The position numbers and the translations under genes were made by a program. Of a stretch of 30,784 bases of DNA, positions 1-9,508 are shown one piece after another. Below the pieces are notes generated by a model. That model was not told the DNA's origin, searched no databases, and worked only from the letters and a program-made list of their open reading frames with translations. The stretch spans positions 881,519-912,302 of the forward strand of contig BFEA01000587.1 of the NCBI GenBank assembly GCA_003427395.1, given 5' to 3'. The number at the start of each line of letters is the position of its first letter. The stretch's first letter is position 1. Source of the DNA: Chara braunii. Taxonomy: Eukaryota > Streptophyta > Charophyceae > Charales > Characeae.

Positions 1-180
1 TGCGGTGCGGGGGCGATGCGGGGGCGGGGTTGCAGGGCCGGTGGCGGGGCTGCGGGGTTGGGCGGTGGGGTACCCGGGGCTGGGCGGCGGCGGGGGTCGT
101 CCGGCGGTGGCGGGGTTGGATGACCCCCGCGGCGGGGGTCCGGGGTCCGCAGCCTAACACCGGCTTTGCCCCCGGGGATC
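1..180. other. G-rich, high-GC edge with many G runs
   Basis: The first 180 bases are strongly G-rich on the plus strand, with many runs of three to five G separated by short spacers, especially at 1-120. Such spacing could fold into G-quadruplexes; this is inference. Short open frames here are low-complexity and match no family I recognise. Composition returns to ordinary values after about 200. Confidence 0.6.
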
Positions 181-1097
181 CCCGCTCGACAACGCTGGTC
201 ACCACCCTACCCTGTATATCCGCTTGCATGTGTCGCATGATGGTTCTTACTTAGCTGGGTCTCTCTGAGTAGGGCTCTCCCTTGGTATCACATAGGCATT
301 CAGACCGTAGCGTTATCTTGGTTTCCCTGCTCCCAGATCTAGCTCCCTCCCCCAGTCGGTGAGTTGTGTGCATGTTTCCTTCACCCACTGCCCTCATCAC
401 CCTAGTGCCGACTCTTGCATGCTTTCAGTCAGGCATATCTCCACCCTATTCCAGACTTTTTTTTTCATGATCGATCTTGCATGGTGTCACCCTTTTGTCG
501 AGCATTACCCGCCTTAATGGTCTATCTGTTAGGGTCATTGGTTTTGTTTCGTTACCACTCTCCCACCTTGAGCGTGACGACCTATCTCACCTTCGTGTGC
601 GACTGTCCTTAGGAGTTTCGATTCTTAGGCTGCATACACCCCCTCTAAGACCATCCCACTCTTAGTGGTTCAGCGACATGACATTATCTTGTGACATATT
701 GCTCTTTTTCCTTTCAGCATTCAGGTCATTGCCTCTAGCACTTTAGGATTGTATCATGCTACATTTCATTTTTTTGTTGTTAGTTAGGATATGTATATCA
801 GACATTTGTTTTTCATTTGACATTATGTAGCTTAGGCTGCATCGCATGAACTCCGCATGGAGCTTGCTCCGCTTCCTAGATTTCTCAGCTTTCTTTATTG
901 CAGAGTTTCGCTGTTTTTCCGGATAGCGTGTTTATGACTCTTGCAATCCATTACAGGTCTGAGGATCGTGCAGCGGGTCTCCATCTGCCCTGGCCTACAG
1001 CCAGGGCCTATTTGGCTATTTGCCAGTTTTGCCTGTGGGACCAGGTCGTGGCCTGATCACAGACCGTGTGCTGTTCCTGTCCAGTCTAGTCTTGCTC
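181..1097. other. No gene recognised
   Basis: Ordinary-composition, T-rich sequence with no open frame longer than about 75 codons and no recognisable protein motif. It may be decayed transposon sequence, but I see no termini. Confidence 0.5.
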
Positions 1098-1157
1098 GGT
1101 ACCACTGTCGGTACCAGGCTAGTCCAGTCCTGCCTGGTACCACTGTCGGTACCAGGC
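1098..1157. repeat. Two tandem KpnI-palindrome hairpins
   Basis: GGTACC-ACTGTC-GGTACC occurs at 1098-1115 and again at 1136-1153, a 38-bp period. In the second copy the arms extend to ten bases: GCCTGGTACC at 1132-1141, a six-base loop, then GGTACCAGGC at 1148-1157. The loop is identical in both copies. A tandem duplication of a perfect short hairpin is seen directly; function is unknown. Confidence 0.85.
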
Positions 1158-1333
1158 CAATCTAGTCCAGCCCAGTCAGTCCGCTAGGGGTATACCCCAA
1201 CTGTTGTCTGTTTTTCATAGCATTCTTCATTCTGCACTTTTGGAGTACCCGCGTGTTGAGTCCGCGTTGGAGTTGCGTCATCCCTTCCAGCTCCGTCTCC
1301 ATCTCCTCCCCCTCAACCCTTCGTCTTGATCTT

Positions 1334-1700
1334 GACGGACCGCCATCCCGGTGGGTCCGTCACAGGAGGTCTTGGGTTCAATCCCCATTGGCCTCATGCA
1401 CCTTCCTGGGCAAGCTTAGCGCCCGCCACCTAGAGATATGTCGTTGGTCTCCCCGAGTGGCATTGAGCAGAGACTCCTGATGTTCATAGGAGTTGGGGAC
1501 CGGAGGGGAGGCACACTGACTGGCCCATCGAACAAGCTCGGTCCTGATGCTACCGACTGACCACTGGCCGGTATCGCCCATGTGCTGTAGCAGGTATCAC
1601 ATCTGCTGGTGGGTGCAGCTCCCGCATGTTGCCTCGTTGGAGGCTTGAGCATAGATGTGGCTGCTACGAGGTTCCCCGTAATACTATAATGACACTTAAA
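1334..1700 (+). repeat. Possible tRNA-derived SINE remnant (B box only)
   Basis: GGTTCAATCC at 1375-1384 matches the RNA polymerase III B box. Just upstream is a hairpin with eight-base arms (GACGGACC at 1334-1341 and GGTCCGTC at 1354-1361). I cannot find a good A box at the right distance, and the right boundary is arbitrary. It may be a SINE body or a chance B box. Confidence 0.3.
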
Positions 1701-1771
1701 AAAGGTATGAAAGGTCGTCTTGTCCATATTCAACAGGGGATTGAATTGGGTGGGCTTAAAAAATTGGCCTT

Positions 1772-1912
1772 AAAAAAAAAAAAAAAAACATTGAACTAAC
1801 GGCCCCCTGGTAATTCAAAATTACTATAATTTGGTCATCTGATCGTATCTGGATTCGAACTTGGATCTGTATTTCAACAGTTCATGGGTGTACCAACTAA
1901 GCTAGGTCCGTT
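1772..1912 (-). mobile_element. tRNA-derived SINE
   Basis: On the minus strand TAGCTTAGTTGG (plus 1893-1904) fits the polymerase III A box exactly. AGTTCGAATCC (plus 1851-1861) fits the B box except its first base, at the roughly 42-base spacing seen in tRNAs. After the tRNA-like head comes a body whose end (about 1790-1825) is shared with the copy near 15685. On the minus strand the element ends in a T run (1788-1772) that could act as a polymerase III terminator. It starts directly next to the poly(A) of a LINE tail. The whole unit is about 140 bp, a normal SINE size. Boundaries are approximate. Confidence 0.75.
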
Positions 1913-1915
1913 GTG

Positions 1916-1993
1916 TTTTTTTTTTTACAAAAGGAGCTCCAATCTATTGGTGGGGAGCATCACCTGCTGAAAATCGGGTCCAGCGTCCCAAGA
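1916..1993 (-). mobile_element. Solo LINE 3' tail (copy A)
   Basis: On the minus strand this carries the conserved LINE-tail motif (1933-1989) followed by an 11-base A run (plus-strand T run 1916-1926). The same motif ends the two LINEs at 5067 and 24155. No LINE coding sequence is recognisable upstream on the minus strand, so this is either a severely 5'-truncated LINE or a SINE that borrowed the LINE tail. Confidence 0.75.
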
Positions 1994-2143
1994 ACAATGA
2001 GTATTCTAACAGAGATCATGAACTCCATAAGCATAGGTCTGCCTCTTTAGTTCCCGTTGGTTATTTTTTGTCTTTTGTGCAGGTGCTGAGTAGTGGAGCG
2101 AGGGCCCATGGGCGCTGAGGTGACGTCATCTAAATGGCGGTGG
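1994..2143. other. No gene recognised; left flank of the gypsy insertion
   Basis: Short unique stretch between the LINE tail and the gypsy element. It holds no recognisable feature other than the target-site duplication at its right edge. Confidence 0.5.
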
Positions 2144-2147
2144 CACG
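2144..2147. repeat. Target-site duplication, left copy (CACG)
   Basis: CACG lies immediately left of the LTR end at 2148 and again immediately right of the other LTR at 15030-15033. Four bases is short (five is more usual for Ty3/gypsy), but it abuts both TG...CA termini exactly. Confidence 0.7.
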
Positions 2148-3518
2148 TGTTACGATCCTGGTCATTCCCAAAGTGCAAATTCACAATGAAAGACAATGCC
2201 ACCCAATTGCGAAAGAAATGAAAGCACTTGCAACGAGATAGAGACCAAAGAAGAGAGAAAGAAGAAGAAGAAGAAGAGAGAAGGACAAAGAAGAAGAAGA
2301 AGAAAAAGAAGAAGAAGAAGAAGAAAAAGAAAAAGAAGATGTACACTAGCAAGACCAATGACAAATCCCCCTTCTCTCTCCACCTTCCTCCTCCTCCTTG
2401 ACTTCGCCAATCTGATTCTTCTTCCATATAATAATATGAACAATGAGTGGATGAACTAGAATCAATATCCGAAGTTCCCTCTTACTAGTAGCACAGCAAT
2501 AGGTCCACCATAGCCATGGCTTCCCGCTCCTTCCTCCTCTCACATGCTAAGGTTATGGCGGACTACTAGGGGCTCTGCCCTCTTGTGCAAAGGACAACAC
2601 AAAGCAGTTATGTCGCTGCTCACCAGGCCGCCATGCCTGACTCTGTCTCCAGCTTCCTTGGTGCGGCACTACCCCAACTGGGGCCTTTCAGATATAGCGC
2701 CTATCAAGGTGATGAAGATGGTGTCCACCATAACTAGGTAGGTACCTCGCCACTCTCCTCCTTCGCCCCATTCTTCCTCCTCCTCAGGCTGGGCTGCTCG
2801 CCATAGCCAGGCTGAGCGCCCAACTCCTTCATCGACCTCCCAAGCAGCGCTCCAAGTCCAGCGCTTGGCTCTAGCAGTACGCCGCCAATCCTTGCACACC
2901 GCAAATGAGAAGGAACTACTTGCTCCTTCCGAAGATTTTGTGGCCTACTTGCCTCTTGGGCGGTGACTTCCTAGGCCACGTGGCCTCCCAACAACCTGTA
3001 CCTCCTCCCTTTTGGAGGAAAACATCGTTGCAGGCCCTGATATCGTCCGTACAGACCCTAGACTCTTGTTACTTGGACTGGTACCTGCCTACCTCTAGCC
3101 TACCGCTACTGGGCCTCTAAAAATGCCAACTTTTTGTCTTTTTCGACTCGGCCTCGAGTGCCCGACACGTCTACCACTACTTGAGTGGTACCGACCTACC
3201 TGCTAATTGAGTGTTTTTCCGACTGTTGTAAGTGTTGCGGCCTAGTCCCGCTACTTGAGTGTTTTCCCGCTGCAACCCTCAAAGTCACGGCCACAGGTAA
3301 GTATCGGTCTTGCGGGCCCCCCAAACCAACAAGTACCGTTGCAGGTCACACTAACTCAGGCCAACAAGCGCTCAGACAGGCACACAGACCAACAGGCACG
3401 CACACACAGAAACTTAGAAATGAGAGCAGAATGCAGGAATCTCAGCAAGGTGTACATTATAGCAGCAAATCCCATAAATCAGCAGTGTTCTTAGTCTGTG
3501 TTTTGGCGGGTCATTACA
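2148..3518 (-). repeat. 3' LTR of the gypsy element (1371 bp)
   Basis: Direct repeat of 13720-15029. On the minus strand it begins TGTAATGACCCGCC and ends GGATCGTAACA, the standard TG...CA termini. The extra 61 bp relative to the other LTR is mostly accounted for by an expanded GAA tract (about 2250-2338). Short open frames inside both LTRs are shadows and encode nothing recognisable. A TATA-like AT-rich stretch near 2425-2440 lies about 1080 bp into the LTR and could mark the U3/R boundary; this is inference. Confidence 0.93.
2250..2338. repeat. GAA-rich microsatellite inside the 3' LTR
   Basis: Imperfect (GAA)n tract. The corresponding site in the other LTR (about 13820-13845) has only a few units, so the tract expanded after insertion. 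It creates spurious poly-Lys/Arg and poly-Phe frames. Confidence 0.9.
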
Positions 3519-3531
3519 CTACCCCCTTCTC
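3519..3531 (-). promoter_or_regulatory. Polypurine tract next to the 3' LTR
   Basis: On the minus strand GAGAAGGGGGTAG directly precedes the TGTAATG start of the 3' LTR, which is where the plus-strand DNA primer of an LTR retrotransposon lies. One T interrupts the purines near the LTR edge. Confidence 0.75.
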
Positions 3532-3708
3532 AAGAGTGAGGTCCCTTTGAGCGAGTAACTCATTCAGAGTTGGCACAAGTTGTATCATAAGCGTAGATAA
3601 GAAAGAGAGTTTCGGTATAACCGTAAGGAGTAAATGTTGCAGAAAACTTAGCAGTCTGTCCATCGCCTATCTGTCGTTCATAAGCTTTAATAACACGGGG
3701 AGCGTTCT
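3532..3708. other. Non-coding gap between pol and the polypurine tract
   Basis: Short 3' untranslated part of the gypsy element; nothing recognisable in it. Confidence 0.5.
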
Positions 3709-4116
3709 TTAGCAACTCTTTTCAGTCGATCCAGTAGAACTCGTTAATTGGTGATAGAGGAAGTGGACTTTGTACTGCCTGTTCCTTCCATTTCCTTCAT
3801 GGGAAACAATTCTATCTATTTTGTGACCACCGTTGATAGCACGAGGAATCATAGGATCTCGGAAGGGAAAAGTCTCATCATCAATGTGGGGAAACAGTTT
3901 GGATGCATGAAAGAGCGGATATGTACGCAGATGAGGTAGTACGACGATTACGTACGATGGACCAAATTCGTCATCTCCTACCACCTTCAGAACCTGCCAA
4001 GGACAATAGTACAATGTAAGAAGCTTTCGTGATACTCCCTCTTTTTCGGTGATCCAAATATAGCTTCCTACTTCGAAATTCCCTTCTTTGTGCGACTTGT
4101 TAGCATGTTTGATCAT
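3709..4116 (-). pseudogene. pol: Integrase C-terminal region with chromodomain-like end
   Basis: A 135-codon open stretch covering the end of pol. Residues about 13-75 match the gypsy integrase C-terminal fold: an FEVG-type stretch, W and K residues, then a PHLRTYPLFHASKL block equivalent to the family's PPHLR.HPVFHVSLLKP. Residues about 95-120 (KIDRIVSHEGNGRNRQYKVHF) have the spacing of a chromodomain first half, as in chromoviruses, where it targets integration to chromatin. The last part diverges (no W-acidic end), so the chromodomain is decayed or truncated. It follows the integrase core in the right order, but in a different frame from it. Confidence 0.8.
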
Positions 4117-4306
4117 GACATGCTAGCTCTTGTTCATCACTGCGATAGCAACTTTGAGCAAGCATGCATACTTGACACTGTAGCCAGACATGTCGGGCGT
4201 CAGACCAGGTGACCGATCGGGGAACAGATAGGAGAGAGGATTGTGCAGTTGTCAACCATATTGCAGTTGATTCAGTGTCACGCCAGTTGCGGAGTGAATG
4301 GATTTG

Positions 4307-4599
4307 TTATACAAACCCTTCACTTTGTGTAACTCCTTGTCCCACGTGTTCTAATTGGGAATAATTCACGCGCGAAGCAGTTGAATGACAGTCTGGTTGA
4401 TTTCCTTGGCCAACACATTGGCTTCGAGGTGTCGACCAAAAATTACGTTGAGTTCCATGTTGTCGATCTGAGAGGTGAAGTTTTTCCAATCAATACTAAT
4501 GAATCTGGTGTGTCGATCACTCACAAGAGTTTTCGGGGGGTGAAATTCTTCAATCACAAGCTCGGTTGGTGCATGAGGAGGTAAAGGAATCAAATTCAA
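4307..4599 (-). pseudogene. pol: Integrase catalytic core, degenerate
   Basis: Remnant of the rve integrase core. MNLIPLPPHAPTELVIEEF at the start and KTLVSDRHTRFIS in the middle match the family block with the second catalytic Asp (SDR..RF). The following NQTVIQLLRA corresponds to the region after the catalytic Glu (family: ERVNRTLEQMLR). The Y-H-P-Q-T-D-G-Q-T-E block is largely lost, and a second open frame (4307-4489) continues the sequence after a frameshift. The product would be inactive. Confidence 0.8.
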
Positions 4600-4651
4600 A
4601 ATTTAGAAAAACAATCCACGATGACCATGACTTGTGAATGTCATCCTTCAC

Positions 4652-5065
4652 TCACTTTTCCATGTTCGTAAAATTAATAGAAACTGACTCACTGGGTCCA
4701 TCAGGAATGGGGAGGGGTTTCAGCAAGCCATAAGACTTATGTCTATGGATCTTGGTTCTTTGACAGACTTGACATTTAACAATAAACTTTAGGGCGGATC
4801 CCTTCATTCCCGGGCAACCAAACTGTTGCAAAAAACTTCCGTAAAGTTTTTCAAAGTCGAAGTGTCCACTCCGACCGTGTGCCAAATCCAAGAAATGAGT
4901 TCGGAGAGGCGCATGGTTGGGCACACACAAACGATCGAATTTTCCATAGCGTCGGAATACAAGACCCTCACACTCGTGAAAATCAGGCTGGCTGCTAGAG
5001 TCAACCTTGATCTACTCAAGGATGAGACTAAGGTTCGAATTCTTGGCAGTGTGCTCGACCAGATC
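4652..5065 (-). pseudogene. pol: Integrase zinc-binding (HHCC) domain, degenerate
   Basis: The 92-codon frame at 4652-4930 matches the integrase H2C2 domain: H..SGHFDFEKLY, then a GCPGMKGSA block (family YWPGM), then CQVCQRTK with the two Cys. It ends with GLLKPLPIPDGPSESVSINF, the usual linker to the catalytic core. Upstream sequence (to 5065) continues gypsy pol in other frames (for example DLVEHTAKNSNL at the inner edge), up to the poly(A) of the inserted LINE. Confidence 0.85.
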
Positions 5066-5066
5066 C

Positions 5067-5198
5067 TTTTTTTTTTTTTTTAACAAACGGCTAAACTGCT
5101 AGGGATGGTGATGAGAGAATCCACCACTAGCAACCCAGCTACTGGCTCCATTCTATTGGTGGGGAGCTGAACCTGTTGGAAACCGGGTCCAGCGTCCC
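5067..5198 (-). repeat. LINE 3' tail with poly(A) (copy B)
   Basis: The tail motif (5144-5198; minus strand GGGACGCTGGACCCGG ... CCCCACCAATAG) lies about 60 bp before a 15-A tail. It is the physical end of the LINE whose ORF2 is at 5627-6613, which shows that the motif belongs to this LINE family. Confidence 0.85.
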
Positions 5199-5626
5199 TT
5201 AATACATATAAATTTGTTACATATCTTTGAATAGAGTATCAAGAAAAACAAATCTGCCTCTTCAGCCAAAACTTAGGCCGCCAGATACTTCTATTAACTA
5301 GCAGACCTATCTCCTGACTTTACATACTAGTGAAAAGTAGAACTTACAAAAAACATCAGAAAATGATATTTTGTATCTCTCCAAAATATCATCATACTGA
5401 TAGATATCTAGAGATCAAACCTGAAGAGAACTCATATTTTTTATGGGATTTAACCTTATTGCATGGCATACCATTGCAAATCAACTAAAGCCAATTTTGA
5501 GGGAGGGACGAGATCAGGGAAGCATTCCGGTGATCTAAGTGAGACTCCTGGTGGAAGTGAAAACCAGTCACTGAAGCAAAGATGGAAGTCCTTGTTTTGG
5601 GGTTTCTCCTGTTTTTCCTTTCCTGG

Positions 5627-6613
5627 TCATTTCACTTCTCCCAAACTTCCTCCTTCGGTTCCCCCCAGCCATTCTTGATTAAATTTTTGAATACACTCGA
5701 TGATATTTTTTTTTTGGTGGAGTAATTGTATCTTAGATCGAACCTTTGACCAATGTGCCCATATTTCTGTCTGCACAAATTGTATAATCAGCTCAGCAAA
5801 TTCCTTTCCTTCTAATTTTACTTCTTCTATTTCATGTACACACCTTTTGTACCACAATACCCATAAAATGGTTTTCCGTCCTAACTCAAAAAAATTTATC
5901 TGGAATTCTGAAAGTTGTGTTTCCATTGTTACCCATTGACCCAAGAGAATGACTTTCCAATCCCATGGACAGTCAATTCCTATCAATCCCCTCCAGATAC
6001 AGTCCCATCTTCTCCAAAGTAGGACCGTACCTGGGCATTGAATGAACACATGTTCAATTGTCTCCCTGATCTTCTTATGGGGGAAAACAGATAGACATGC
6101 TTTGCACCATGGATGTGCCAGACCTCGTTGTTCCAAATTGGTGTGATCAATGAGCCAATCATTAGTTGGTAAACAACGATGAAGAATTTGCCATTGTAAG
6201 GAGGAAAATTTGGATGGTCTTTTTTTAAGTTTATTGAAAATTTTTATGTTTTTGATGCTTTGTGCGTCAATATTCAGATGTCTGGTCCATCGGTCTCTTA
6301 TTACAGACGACACATCCACCCGTGGTCTTAACAAAAGATATGTTGCTTTCACCGTTAGAGATTGTAGAGTGCGTGGTTTACTCCTTTTCCCCGTTTGCCA
6401 TACCCATTTGTCAGGATCTATGGGAAGGTCCGGAATTGGGCATTGTGGTTGAAACACTCTCCATCCACAGGTTGCTGACATAAAAATAACTCTAATTCTG
6501 AACATTTTCGTAAAGGGAAAAAACTCAACTTGATTGGTTGATGAAGGTCGGAGTAAGTGGTTTGTTGTTATTGTGAACAGGACCGTCAAGGCTCCTTCTT
6601 CTAATAGACTCAT
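5627..6613 (-). pseudogene. LINE ORF2 C-terminal part with zf-RVT domain
   Basis: 328 codons open from a Met at 6613; the frame is also open a little upstream. It is the post-RT part of an L1-like LINE ORF2 protein. Residues about 138-205 form the zf-RVT domain: LQWQILHRCLP, then C170-x2-C173, H188 and C193, ending W-R-R-W. The remainder (205-328) is the helical, basic C-terminus common after zf-RVT, including a WVLWYKRCVHEIEEVK stretch equivalent to the plant A.WEIW..RN block. It is closely related to the LINE at 20822-24155. Endonuclease and RT catalytic domains are missing because of 5' truncation, so the copy is dead although this segment is still open. Confidence 0.88.
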
Positions 6614-6644
6614 TATTTGTCCTATCTGCCAACATGATGATTCG

Positions 6645-7090
6645 TGTGTTCCTTCAGTTTCCTTCGGAGTTCATATGAGCTCACGAGGCAAGTAAAAGAC
6701 TCAGGATGACGAGATAAAGCATCACGACACGATTATAACAACCTTTCTTGTGTTTCACTTCAAAATTGTAAACATCAATGTCATGCATCCAGAAGGTCAG
6801 TGTCGGAGAGAGATTAGTCTGTGTTCTGATCCATTGCAAGGTCTGATGATCTAAATAAACCTTGAAGTGACGACCCAAGAGTTAGTGCTTCCAATGTGCT
6901 AGCGCCTCTCGCATGGCATAGAGCTCACGCATATATGTGGAGGTAGCTACCTTGTGGCTGGACATGCGTTTGGTGTAATATTCGAGCGGAAGCAGACCAT
7001 CACCATCATCTTATTGCATCACTGCGTCAATCCCATACTGGCTCGGATCCATAGTGACCACGAATGTGAGGTTGAGATCCGCAATGCAGA
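6645..7090 (-). pseudogene. pol: Gypsy RNase H domain, degenerate
   Basis: Reading minus-strand codons from about 7075: a FVVTMDPSQYGIDAVMQ block (family VV.TDAS..GIGAVL.Q), a stop, PLEYYTKRMSS, YMRELYAMREALAHWKH, a stop, then GRHFKVYLDHQTLQWIRTQ and NLSP. The final DALSRHPESF (about 6680-6720) is reached after a +1 shift. These are the classic RNase H-like blocks of Ty3/gypsy pol. The first catalytic Asp context is altered (TDAS to TMDP), and at least two in-frame stops plus a frameshift are present. The right end runs into degenerate sequence before RT. Confidence 0.88.
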
Positions 7091-7116
7091 TTACATAATG
7101 ACTTACCAGAGTTTTA

Positions 7117-7950
7117 TTAAAAAAACAATCTCGCATTTCTCACACCACGCATAAGTGACATTTTTGTTTTTTGGTCTCGAGAGTGGGTGAGCAATGACAA
7201 AAATTTGGGTACAAACTTCCAGTAATATGAAGCCAAACCAAGAAAAGAACGCAGTTCGTGTACATTCACTGGTTGAGGTCCCTTTCGTATGACCTCAACC
7301 TTAGTTGCCTCCGGAGTAAGGCCGTTTGCAGATAACTGGTGCCCAAGATAGATGACGATGCCCCTTCCAAACTCAGATTTCTCTAAGTTGAGGTGCAACT
7401 TCGCCTCCTTGAGAACATGCAAAACTTCCTCAAGCTGCTTGACATGCTCTTCCACAGTAAGGATGTCATCGAGGTAAACGATAACAAACCTGTTGAGCTG
7501 ATGGCGGAGAACCTTGTCCATGACGCACTAAAATGTGGTTGGTGCATTCGTGAGACCGAAAGGCATAACGATAAATTCGTACAATCCATGACGTGTCTTG
7601 AACGCAATTTTGTGTCTGTCAATTGGATCAACTTCAGTATGGTGGTAGCCAGACTTGAGGTCGATCTTGGAGAAGACCTTGCACCCACCTGCAACATCCA
7701 ATGAATCATCTGCGTGACAAGGGATAAGCGTTCTTTCTCGTGATACGGTTTCGTCCATGATAGTCGATGCACATTTGGAGTTCACCTCCTTTCTTCGACA
7801 TAAATAGGACCGGTGCACCGACCTCAGACTCACTAGGCCTAATCCATCCACGATCAATCATGTCATCAATCTGTCTTCTCAACTCCTCCAACACGCCTTG
7901 CTCTATACGGTTGAAGCAACATTTTGGAGGAACACTCCCTTCTACTATCT
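7117..7950 (-). pseudogene. pol: Gypsy reverse transcriptase, frameshifted
   Basis: Three overlapping frames give one RT. At 7894-7706: LEELRRQIDDMIDRGWIRPS, GAPVLFMSKKGG, MCIDYHGRN and the NAYPL block. At about 7710-7528: FSKIDLKSGYHHTEV, HKIAFKTRHG and the MPFGLTNAPTTF block. At 7521-7117: FVIVYLDDIL, the catalytic Y-L-D-D, then LNLEKSEFG, YLGHQLSANGL and LRSFLGLASYYWKFVPKF (connection region). All main RT motifs are visible and the YLDD box is intact, but at least two frameshifts separate them and the end of the connection decays. Confidence 0.92.
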
Positions 7951-8398
7951 TGATCTTGTGTTTGACCGAACACTAGGGTACTCCACGAGGTTCAACCAAC
8001 AGTTCTAGAAAATGATCTTGTACACGACGAATGCTTGTTGGGACTTCCGGTGGAGGATCATCCTCATCAGGAGATAGAAAATCAGTTTAAGAATTTACAA
8101 CAATAACAACCGAATTTGAAGTAGTTGGATTAGAAGTAGATGGAGTAGAAGTAGAGTTATTTTCCGAGGTAGAAAACGCAACAAAAGTAGATGGCACATG
8201 GATGGGCTTTACAAAGGCTACATGCACATGCTCACCTTCTTTGTGCGTGCGTTTTGACCTGGAGAATTTGTTTCCACTCAAAAGAGTTACCGGGGACTCA
8301 CACATCTCGTCCAACAAGACCGTACGCTTGTTTCCCTTGGCGTCATGCACCACGAACTGAGTATCCACCCACGTGGTCCTTAGACAATGAACCTTTAA
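7951..8398 (-). pseudogene. pol: Pol linker between protease and RT
   Basis: A 93-codon stretch open at 8087-8368 includes LLSGNKFSRSKRTHKEG and a Ser/Thr-rich tail. In gypsy elements this position joins protease to RT and is poorly conserved; I recognise no domain. Confidence 0.5.
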
Positions 8399-8677
8399 CT
8401 AGCCCAAACCAACGACCGTGTCGAAGGGACATTTGTCGAGGACATAAAAATTTAACTCATGTGTGACAGTGCGATCTTTGCCAAAGGTGACGCACACACC
8501 TTTTACAACATGTGTTGAGGTGACAACCTCTTGGTTGCCTACCCGTGTCTGACAAGGGTTCTGCAATTCCACTTTCTTCATTCTCAAGCCCGCCTTACGA
8601 ATCCCGTTAGGAGAAAAAAAGTTAGTTGTGGAGTCATTATCAATCAAGATACGGATGTATCGGCGGTTGATGAGCAA
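8399..8677 (-). pseudogene. pol: Gypsy aspartic protease, altered active site
   Basis: 92 codons matching the retropepsin-like protease of gypsy pol. RYIRILIDNDSTTNFFS aligns with the family active site (..LIDSGAT.NFIS): the catalytic Asp is kept, but the Ser-Gly that should follow is Asn-Asp, which should abolish activity. The end, LDKCPFDTVVGLG, matches the family's ..FDVILG.. flap-side block. It lies between gag and RT as expected. Confidence 0.8.
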
Positions 8678-9348
8678 CTTAAAGAAGATCAGTTCCGCAC
8701 TCCCTTGAACACGTCGCTGCTGCTTGAGTTGTAGCTACTAGTCAGTGTTCCAGGTGAGAATGGAAGTTGACTTCCTCAGTCTCCTCCTAAGGCTTAATGT
8801 AAAGTACTTGGACTGCAACGACCTTGGATTCAGCATTGGTTCGAGCTTCAAGAGCACGTTGTTTGTTGGATTCAGGTTCCTTGCAGGGCTTGCAGCTGAC
8901 TGTTCAACTTCTCTTGCTGTAGAAAGTGCTGATAACTCTTCTACACCGTTTGCCTGTTTCCCTGCAAACGGTAACAATCCTGCACAACTTGCTTATACTT
9001 TCCACAATGCAAGCACACACGTAGTTTGAATTTTCTTTCCCATTCTCTTTAACTAATGCGGAGGGTTTCCCAAGGCTTGGCGGAAGCATCTTCTGGCTTC
9101 TCAGAAATCTTTGCATTCTTGGGGAGGCGTGTTATGGTTCCCTTACCTGAACTGCAGTTAGGCCCCTTGCCTGAAACAGTCTTTCTAAAGGCATTACATT
9201 TTTCTTCACCATTCATGTCAGACTCAAAGGCTGATGTAAAACAACCCACTTCAGAGTCCGACTCTAGGTCATCATCTAGAGACAAATCATCCGCATAGGA
9301 GCCTTGGGAACAACGATTGGAAGTCTCTGTGTTGCAAGATGTATTAAT
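8678..9348 (-). pseudogene. gag: Gag C-terminal part with altered zinc knuckle
   Basis: The frame 9049-9444 carries an acidic stretch (DDLSLDDDLESDSEV) and a basic Lys/Arg/Ser region, then the nucleocapsid. In another frame, minus-strand codons at 9015-8974 read C-LH-C-GKYK-Q-VVQD-C, a CX2CX4HX4C zinc knuckle with the His replaced by Gln. A stop follows soon after. The zone 8738-8977 has a different frame and no recognised domain. Overall this is a broken nucleocapsid and gag-protease linker. Confidence 0.65.
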
Positions 9349-9508
9349 GGGACGCTGAACCCAGTTTCCCGTAGGTGTCGCTCCCCACCAATAGATAGAG
9401 CAGACCGACATATAAGCCCTCAATTCTAACGGCTCTCTTACCACCGCAGCATAAAGGGCTTACACAAGGGCTCTTTTTGCAAAAAACGAAAAGAGAAAAA
9501 GAAAAAAG
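9349..9508 (+). mobile_element. Solo LINE 3' tail inserted in gag (copy C)
   Basis: Plus-strand copy of the LINE-tail motif (9349-9401; GGGACGCTGAACCC ... CCCCACCAATAGATAGAG), then about 80 bp and an A-rich tail (9480-9508). It interrupts gag: the gag frame on the right (..ARHAKPPGAGKTLRR) runs into tail-derived poly-Phe at about 9500, and gag resumes left of 9349. It is opposite in strand to the gypsy element. No LINE coding sequence is attached. Confidence 0.8.

Larger units (their letters stand above)
5067..6650 (-). mobile_element. 5'-truncated LINE inserted in the gypsy element
   Basis: On the minus strand: the 3' half of a LINE ORF2 (6613-5627), a 3' UTR of about 560 bp, the conserved tail motif (5198-5144) and a 15-base poly(A) (plus-strand T run 5067-5081). 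It splits gypsy RNase H from integrase: the gypsy frame can be followed through ..DALSRHPESF.. to about 6640 and resumes at 5065. Truncation at the 5' end is the normal outcome of target-primed reverse transcription. The exact 5' junction and target duplication could not be fixed by eye. Confidence 0.85.

Noticed and set aside
1834-1905. A functional tRNA gene
   Set aside because: A and B boxes are present but no cloverleaf can be closed (acceptor arms do not pair), and the same head recurs in another SINE copy.
2047-2459. Open frames rich in Lys/Arg (plus) or Phe/Leu (minus)
   Set aside because: They are translations of the GAA microsatellite inside the gypsy LTR and are absent from the other LTR.
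2544-2899. Frames conserved between the two LTRs (2544-2741 and 14053-14250)
   Set aside because: Similarity comes from their being LTR copies; the frame is short and has no domain.
5067-6650. Exact target duplication of the LINE in the gypsy element
   Set aside because: Sequence after the poly(A) (GGATCTGG...) and sequence near the 5' junction do not match convincingly by eye, so no duplication is claimed.
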